64,000 nucleotides of DNA, from NCBI RefSeq assembly GCF_010015445.1, contig NC_053115.1, forward strand, positions 3,984,576 through 4,048,575, given 5' to 3'. The translations under genes and the position numbers were made by a program. Position 1 is the first letter of the stretch, and each line of letters opens with the position of its first letter. This document shows, in pieces, positions 57,481 to 64,000 of this stretch. The notes beneath the pieces are model-generated. The model had not been told where the DNA came from and made no database searches. It saw only the letters and a list, made by a program, of their open reading frames with translations. This stretch comes from Perca fluviatilis (Eukaryota; Chordata; Actinopteri; Perciformes; Percidae).

Positions 57481-59412
57481 CTGACCCCATAACTTTATGC
57501 CTACTAACATAGCAGACTCTTGGAAAAATACATACTTTTTGGTCATGACTAATTCATTAATGACTCAGCATCATCTGTATAAGAGAAAACAATCACTTCA
57601 TCCAATGTTTAAAGTGAATAAAATAGCCTTGCCAGCCTACTTACTGGAGCAATTCGATCTCTCCCTCGAGTCCCACCGGACTTCTGCCTACCGTTAACAA
57701 AACCAAGCAGTGGACCAAACCACTGGGAGGCACAAGAGGGAGGACTCAAAATGTATCTGAACTTAAAATGCAGTTATTTTCTTGCCCTGTTTGTGTTTGT
57801 ATTCTTTTACTTCTTACACAATTATTTAAAGTATACAATACACAACGTGGTTTTAATGATATTTTTCGGGGGGGGACTGACAACTCTCCGATTTCTGCCT
57901 ATGTTCCCTTCTTTTACTCAGCCTTTGTCAAAGTAGACACTGTTCTTGTTGAGAGAAGAGCATAGACACATCCAGCATTACCAAGTAAGGCCAGCTGCTA
58001 AGTGGACCAGACAGGGAGTAAAATCCCTCCGTGCATCAGTGTGTAGCGCTAGCACATGTTCGCATTCCACCAGCCGGCAGCAGCCCCGGCCTCAACAGCC
58101 TATCACTTACTGCCAGTGGCGGTTGTAGACCATATCAAATGGAGGGGCCATGTTGGGGCCACATGTGGTTTTTAGGGGTACCAAATATGAGCAAGTGTTA
58201 CATACCACCAACCCTCCATAGGTTTGGTTCTACAAAAGACTAACGATACACAAATAACAATGAACACTGAATACTCATTCAGTCATTGTTAACCTACCTT
58301 GAATTTATCATTGCACATGAATGATATCCTGTCTTTGGGGATAAAGGTGGGGTTAAAAATAAATGAAAATATTTGCCACAGTTTATGTTATTTGTATTTG
58401 TTTTATAACCTGGGAAAACAGTTTTAGTTTTTCTTGAAGGTTTAAGTTTTTATTTAATTTCAGTTCAATAAAAATATTTTTTTACTGCTTATTTTAGTTT
58501 TAGGCCACGTCCACATGTAAACAATCTTTTTTTCCCCGTCTTCCCTGGCATCGTGTCAAGAATATTTGTGTCCAAACGGATCATTTGTAAATGACTCAAC
58601 ACGCTACTTCATATTCCAGGCCTATAGTTGGCGCCGTTTCTGCTACAGAAATTCACAAAAAAACGGAGAAGAAGAGGCGGAGCATGCGCATAAAGCTTGC
58701 ACGCTGTATACAAATAGACAGTATATTTTGCCCTAGTAACCCTAATAGGCTCAATATCTTCTCCAGCAGGAACACAAGCATGTAGTCCGCCATTGTTGTT
58801 GTTATGAGACGTCGTCGCGGGATAAGAGGTTGAAGGCTAGAGGTCGAGGGGTGTGGCGATGACATCATCGATACGCAAGTATCTTGTGGTGAGAGTCCAA
58901 TGAGACCCCTTTTAAAATGGCCATGCCAGTTTTTCTGATCACCAAAATGTAGCCTAACTTTGGAGCTTTTTCTAACCCCCTTTTCGACAAGCTAGCATGG
59001 ATTTTTTTTAAACCCAGCCCTACTGGAAAGGCTACAATGTCTTTGATGTGTCACTTATCAGCTATTCCAAAACAAAGTGGAGCAGAATAAATCATCACAG
59101 GCAGAGGATTCAAGTCATTTCACTGAAAGCAGAGTGGAATGTAGCGTAAAAGTTCTGTTAACTTGGGAAAAGTGAAATATATGATTTGTGTGGGGGAAAA
59201 AATATGCAGGCGAGTGAAGCAGGCTGCTGGAAGTGTTGGATGTGAACAGCTGTGTAGCCCGAAGATCCTCTGTCATAAACTGAGTGAAAGCACCATGATG
59301 CAGCAAAAGAAGTTTGATGGTGTGGACAGTCTTCATTAGCAGTCTACTCTCTCCAGATCCCTCGCAGGAACCACAGATGTATGCTTGGAGCCCGCGCTGA
59401 TTGGCCATAGTC
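57481..59412. other. Unassigned stretch with repeat fragments
   Basis: 58110-58160 (CCAGTGGCGGTTGTAGACCA) looks like a hAT-type left end. 58505-58870 (TAGGCCACGTCCACATGTAA) is a dispersed repeat related to 34195-34250. The rest is unassigned; no gene recognised. Confidence 0.3.
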
Positions 59413-59834
59413 CTAGTCTATAACAGCGACGTTTCATTTCCGTGATTGTTCAGGTGCCGCCGGAAATTCCACCGTATGTCCCTCAATTTGGTCTGATGTC
59501 CGTCAACTTCCTCTTCCTTTGTGTTGGCGTTCTAACCTCCGGTGGATTTGTGAGGACTATGTATCTCTGCAGGGTAAATCCAGACAGCTAGCTAGACTAT
59601 CTGTCCGATCTGAGTTTTCTGTTGCACGACTAAAACTACTTTTGAATGCACACGTTCCACCAAAACAAGTTCCTTCCCGAGGCACCGTAGCTCCGTTTGG
59701 CGCTTAGCCCCACCCAAGATGATTGTGATTGGTTTAAAGAAATGCCAATAAACCAGTGCATGTTTTTCTCCCATCGTGGAATGCTATGTGGACTAGCCAG
59801 ACCTTCCTCCGTAGTGCTGTGGAGGAAGGTCTGG
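59413..59834 (+). mobile_element. MITE family B copy lacking its right tip
   Basis: Starts CTAGTCTATAACAGCGACG and follows the family to the hairpin CCAGACCTTCCTCC / GGAGGAAGGTCTGG (59799-59834). It stops there: instead of AATGCGAGACTAG the next repeat begins at 59835. Confidence 0.8.
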
Positions 59835-60342
59835 CCAACACAACGTATTCTCATGAACGGGTTCTTATGATATCGTACGTACGAAAACATACGCACAACA
59901 ATTCGTATGATAACTTACATAATTATGGTGACCGCCTCCATGACCGGTCACATGATAATAGTTAAGTTTAGCCTTCCCTTTCAGTTCAATTTGTGTGAGC
60001 CAGATACAGACAACCGCGAGGTTACAGTCGTCACAAGGTGACCATCATGCGGCAATAACAGTTAGGTTTAGGCACCAAACGACTAGTAAAAATTAGGAAA
60101 AAGATTGAGGCTTTGGGTTAAAACACCGGCCCCCTTAAGTAGTACTCCCAAGACACGAACACCTGTTTCCTGGATAAAAGTCTTGTGTTTTCCACTTAAC
60201 TTCCGGGACATGAAGTCCAGCTTGAAAGCCCTGTGTTTTATAACCCAAACATCAGCCGATCTTCGTGTTCTCATTCAGCAGCAGTCAATGTGGCGCATAC
60301 AGTAATACATACGTGGAATACATACGAATTACAAAGCATTAC
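59835..60342. repeat. Dispersed repeat 'TTCTCATGAACGGG', copy 2
   Basis: AACGTATTCTCATGAACGGG, ATCGTACGTACGA, TTAGGTTTAGGCACCAAACG, GCTTGAAAGCCCTGTGTT and ACATACGAATTACA follow copy 1 (53757-54310) in order. Abuts the hairpin of the preceding B element. Confidence 0.65.
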
Positions 60343-61015
60343 TTTTAGTTTTGTGGTCAATGCGCATGTCCATGTGGATAAAAAAAAACATAGAATCTTG
60401 CTAGACCACTGTTGTCTGTTGCCTATAGTAACACCACTGCATCCCCAGTCCTAAGTAATTGGTAGTAGTTGGGCGTACCAAAAGTTCCAAACAAACATCA
60501 GCTGCATGTAAAGGATATGCTGACACACAGTAATGCAAATCCCCACAGGGATCATGTAAGAAGTTTGCCTTTGTTATTTTAGACGTTCAAGAATAGCCGA
60601 GTATTTTCACTCCCTCTGTGGCCTTCCTCTGAGCAGCTGCTAAACATTTCTCTCTCTGTGTCTCTATTCCACTGCCTGTCTTTCTCTCGTTCCCCCCCCA
60701 CTCTCATTGAGGGGTTAGCTATTAGCAGTCAGAAAGACTACACTTGAGTCATGTGCTGGAAATATCAGAGAACTGACTTCTCTGTTGCCTACTTTCTTAA
60801 AATCAACACACTTGTGCATTTTGGACCTTTTAGAAATCTGATTTCAGGCCTCCAAACTTCTACTTGTAATTACTTATATAGATGTATTTCTTTTACATCC
60901 TGGTTTTCCTGATTTGTTTATCAAATACTAAAAGTTTTAGTGTCTTTCTATGTTCTTATGATGGTTTTGCTGCCTTTTCTGTTTCTGACCACTACAAGGC
61001 GTATCTGCCACTGGG
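60343..61015. other. Unassigned stretch
   Basis: No recognised gene or element. Confidence 0.28.
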
Positions 61016-61449
61016 TAGTCTATACAAACGAAGTTCCACTTCTGGGATTGCTTTGCGTTGGATGTCCCTCTTTTCAGCCGGATGTACGTTACCTTCCTCT
61101 TTCTTTGTGTTGGCATGTTAAACTCTGGTGGATTTGTTTGGACTATGGTTAACTGCTCCTCAGATCTCTGCAGGGTAAATCCAGACAGCTAGCTAGACTA
61201 TCTGTCCAATCTGAGTTTTCTGTTGCACGACTAAAACTACTTTTGAACGTACACATGTTCCACCAAAACAAGTTCCTTCCCGAGGCTATTTTGCAGCTGC
61301 AGTGTGGCTTTGTCCAGAGACGATTGTGATTGGTTTAAAGAAATGCCAATAAATCAGAGCACGTTTTTCTCCCAATGCGGAATGCTGTGTGGACTAGCCA
61401 GGCCCTCCTCCACAGCGCTGTTGAGGAAGGTCTGGCAAAGCGAGACTAG
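61016..61449 (+). mobile_element. MITE family B, complete copy
   Basis: Flanking CCACTGGG (61008-61015) and TCACCGGG (61450-61457) agree at 6 of 8. Ends TAGTCTATAC and GCGAGACTAG. Terminal hairpin CCAGGCCCTCCTCCACAGCG / CTGTTGAGGAAGGTCTGG. 434 bp. Confidence 0.82.
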
Positions 61450-61457
61450 TCACCGGG

Positions 61458-61929
61458 TAGCCGAGAATGGGCTGGCTGGCTGAGCACCCTGCAGTGTTCG
61501 GTGTGAACGAGCTGCTGGCAGAATATGACAGAGCTCAGTGTGTTAATGGCCCATAAATTAATGCAATTAGCACTCTATTAAAGATGCCGGTCTTTTAACA
61601 CAACACTTCACATTAAACAATTCATTCCACCAAGCCACTACTGTCTTGCATTTTCTAACTTGTTCTAACTTCTCTGAGCATGAAAAACCAAATTAAGGTT
61701 ATTTTCCCATTTTTTGGGTGAGCTTATGTGAATCCTGAAAGCCTTTGAAGATTTATCTGAGATTCATCTGCATCTGTAAAAACTTGGATCAGTCGGATAA
61801 AGACCAAAGGCCACAAAAACCACAACAACCATGCGTTTCCCATGCATAAACTGGTATAAAGTAGTCACGCAAACCTTAGACACAGTCAGTTTAATCTTGT
61901 CTTTTGTTCTTATCGCTCATTGACAGGCC
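61458..61929. other. Unassigned stretch, low-copy appearance
   Basis: 61540-61640 has AATTAATGCAATTAGCAC, homeobox-like TAAT motifs, and no repeat ends. No gene recognised. Confidence 0.3.
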
Positions 61930-62288
61930 TGGAGCTGCAAAGAATAAGTGATCTATTAGTTGTCAACTATTAAATTAATCGCCGACGCTAACTATTTTGA
62001 TAATCGATTAATCGGTTTTGGTATTTTTTGTAGAAATTTCTATGATTCCAGCTTCTTAAATGTGAATATTTTCTATTTTCTTCTCTCCTCTGTGACAGTA
62101 AACTGAATATCTTTGAGTTGTGGACAAAACAAGACATTTGAGGACGTCATCTTGGGCTTTTTGGGAAACACTGATCACCATTTTTTTTACATTTTCTGAC
62201 ATTTTATAGACCGAACAACTAATCGATCAATTGAGAAAATAATCAACAAATTAATCGACAAACAAAATGATGGCTAGTTGCAACCCTA
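61930..62288 (-). mobile_element. GATTAATCGATTA hAT MITE, full-length copy
   Basis: Flanking GACAGGCC (61922-61929) and GAAAGGTC (62289-62296) agree at 6 of 8. Ends TGGAGCTGCAAAGAATAAG and GGCTAGTTGCAACCCTA. Both arms carry GATTAATCG motifs and the middle has GGACGTCATCTTGGGC. 359 bp, reference for the fragments at 44579, 50775 and 55338. Confidence 0.82.
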
Positions 62289-63313
62289 GAAAGGTCTAAC
62301 AAGAAGTATCGATATGCAAACAGTTGTTTAAGGGTGTTTTTACATCCATATATGGCAAATGTGGGAGTCGAAATTAGTCTTGTGCATCCAGTTCCACGGT
62401 GATTGAGATTTATAACAGATAACAGAATCTGGCGTATGTGTCTCTTCTGACGAAAATAATGCATATTTCTGTCTTTTTGCTTATACACAGTCTTAGTTGT
62501 GAATCAACACAGAGGTTTATGTACGTGTCCTAAGGTACCTGCTTCTTTAAAAAGCCTGTCGATGTCCTGAAATTGGTCTTCAGCGGAAACTGCTCACTCC
62601 AGTCTACAATGAGTGTGGAATATTAAAGGCAATGGCTGTTAACTTTAGATGAAAACACTGTAATTCTTGAGGGAAAAGGGCGATTGCAACGGGGATTTGG
62701 GGGACTTTTATGAGCAATTATTCTGTCAAGAGTTAGTGGCGGTACACGGAGGGGCTTAGGTCAGGTCTGCTGGGGGGAAAGTGGATGAGGAGGAAATGTG
62801 AAGCAGAATGGAGTCAGTGGGTGTGAATGATGAAGCGGATGGGGAGGTGGAGGCGGGGTGTCTTCAGCGCTGATGAACTACCGTGTTCGGACAGCTTGAT
62901 GTGGGCCAGTGACCCACAACAGCAGAGATGGTAGAGCTCTAACGAAGAGTTTTTCACCTCGCTGCCTTAACTCCAGCTCAAAGTACGGCACAAGCAAAGG
63001 TTCTCCTCGCGCCCCATCAACACCATAGCCATTACTGTCAACCCCAGCTATAAACACACAGGTAAATCCATTAGCAGACAAACAGTGGGGGTTGACACAT
63101 TACCAATGGGGTCAACAGAGACATTGTTACTACAAATAATAAATAACAAAGAAGCTATTACAGGGTCAGTTCACCTAGATTACAAGTAAAGAAAACCTAT
63201 AGTGGTATCCAGCCATTAAGACACTGTAGTTTGGGCTTTATTTGCTTGGATTTTGACATATCAGTTTTTCACAAGTCTGTCTCCACCCTAATACAATGGA
63301 GGTGAACGGAATG
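62289..63313. other. Unassigned stretch
   Basis: No repeat ends. A 67-codon minus-strand frame (62878-63081) is preceded by a TTTATAG|CTGGGG acceptor-like site, but no donor, homology or downstream exon was found. Confidence 0.28.
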
Positions 63314-63415
63314 TAGGACTGGGTATCGTTCAATAATTTTCGATACCGGAAACGATACCAGTACTGTGACTTCGATACAGGTTCCTAAACGGCTCCTACT
63401 ACTTAAGCCCAGTCT
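63314..63415. mobile_element. hAT-like MITE left end (TAGGACTGGGTATCG)
   Basis: TAGGACTGGGTATCGTTCAA and CGATACCGGAAACGATACC are typical of TAGGGCTGGG-type MITEs. The right end was not found. Confidence 0.5.
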
Positions 63416-64000
63416 CTGTGCGTAACGTAGAGTTTTTCCCGAGTACCTCTACGACGTGTAACGTTAGACAGCCAATCACAAATATTATTAGATCTTGGTA
63501 GAAGTATGCTCCAAGCTTATTGGCTCATGAACATGATTAACGTGAATTCCATTTACCTCCATTTTTTAAACCTGGACAAATAAAATGAAAACTATCTGCA
63601 TGATGCTATGGGTGTCAAGGCCCTGACACACCAATCAGACGGCCAAGAACTATTGGCGACCGAGGCCGACTGTGGCGTCGCCCCACATCAACTTTGTCTT
63701 GGCCAAAACATTGCACTTGAACACACCGCAAAGATTACAGCTGAAGGAAAACTACCTCCATGTGTATTAGATTGATCAGATGAGATGAAAAATGAGAAGA
63801 GCCATCTGTTTGCCCTCTCACAGTCGTTTGTTTGCTTTCCTCTCTACCGTTTTTCTTCTTATGTACTAATTAGCTTAAGCCGAATAGTCAAACAGATGGA
63901 TTCCTCGTGTTGACGCTGATATGGACGCCGGCCAAAAGATATGCAGACGAAGGCCGACACCTTCAAATGTGATATTCTGCAGTGTATAGCAATTTATTAC
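63416..64000. other. Unassigned stretch to window end; possible repeat
   Basis: From 63617 AAGGCCCTGACACACCAATC resembles a MITE end that continues past the window. No gene recognised. Confidence 0.28.

Noticed and set aside
62878..63081. 67-codon minus-strand frame with an acceptor-like TTTATAG
   Set aside because: No donor, homology or conserved motif; length is within chance.

Overview
The window looks like non-coding nuclear DNA of a teleost fish, probably a percomorph, from an intergenic region or large introns. Evidence is the mix of repeats: tRNA-derived SINEs with intact Pol III boxes, many short non-autonomous DNA transposons (MITEs), a Tc1-like transposase relic, an L2/Rex-type LINE 3' end, and long CA/GT, GA/CT and CTT microsatellites. 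No intact host protein gene, rRNA or tRNA gene was recognised. The only coding sequence I can name is transposon-derived and broken: a rearranged Tc1-like transposase (33360-34050), the last 37 codons of a LINE reverse-transcriptase ORF (33073-33186), and the BED-finger start of a hAT transposase (39211-39409). One candidate terminal exon on the minus strand (56040-56345) has a good acceptor, open frame and poly(A) signal but no recognised homology.

Layout. 1-9 kb: MITE ends, two SINE families, a 146-bp CA tract, and a TA-flanked inverted-repeat element (8009-8622) inside an older MITE. 9-17 kb: the hairpin-bearing MITE family called 'B' here (9023-9420, 10247-10638, 15909-16886), AT-rich TAGGGCTG-type hAT MITEs (9620-9840, 13944-14305, 15555-15902), a SINE with a perfect 12-bp target duplication (11835-12019) and a 28-bp tandem repeat. 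17-29 kb: mostly unassigned sequence with scattered MITEs. 28.5-29.4 kb: a GC-richer block of GT, CA, GA and CT tracts. 29.4-34.2 kb: nested MITE/SINE, a B copy, a 46-bp x 8 tandem array and a LINE 3' end split by the Tc1 relic. 35-42.5 kb: SINEs, several hAT MITEs, the BED-finger hAT derivative, and a second, inverted 46-bp x 8 array. 43-54 kb: nested hAT and TTAA-flanked MITEs and an element with a 10-bp target duplication. 54-64 kb: mainly unassigned sequence with an inverted MITE pair, a foldback element, two further B copies and AT-rich hAT MITEs.

The most informative content is the nesting. Many elements have readable target-site duplications: 8 bp for hAT-like, TTAA for a Kolobok/piggyBac-like group, TA for Tc1/mariner, 9-10 bp for a possible Mutator-like group. 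This lets relative insertion order be read directly. I found no CRISPR, operon, or credible novel multi-gene system. Superfamily names rest on duplication length and terminal motifs; no database search was possible.
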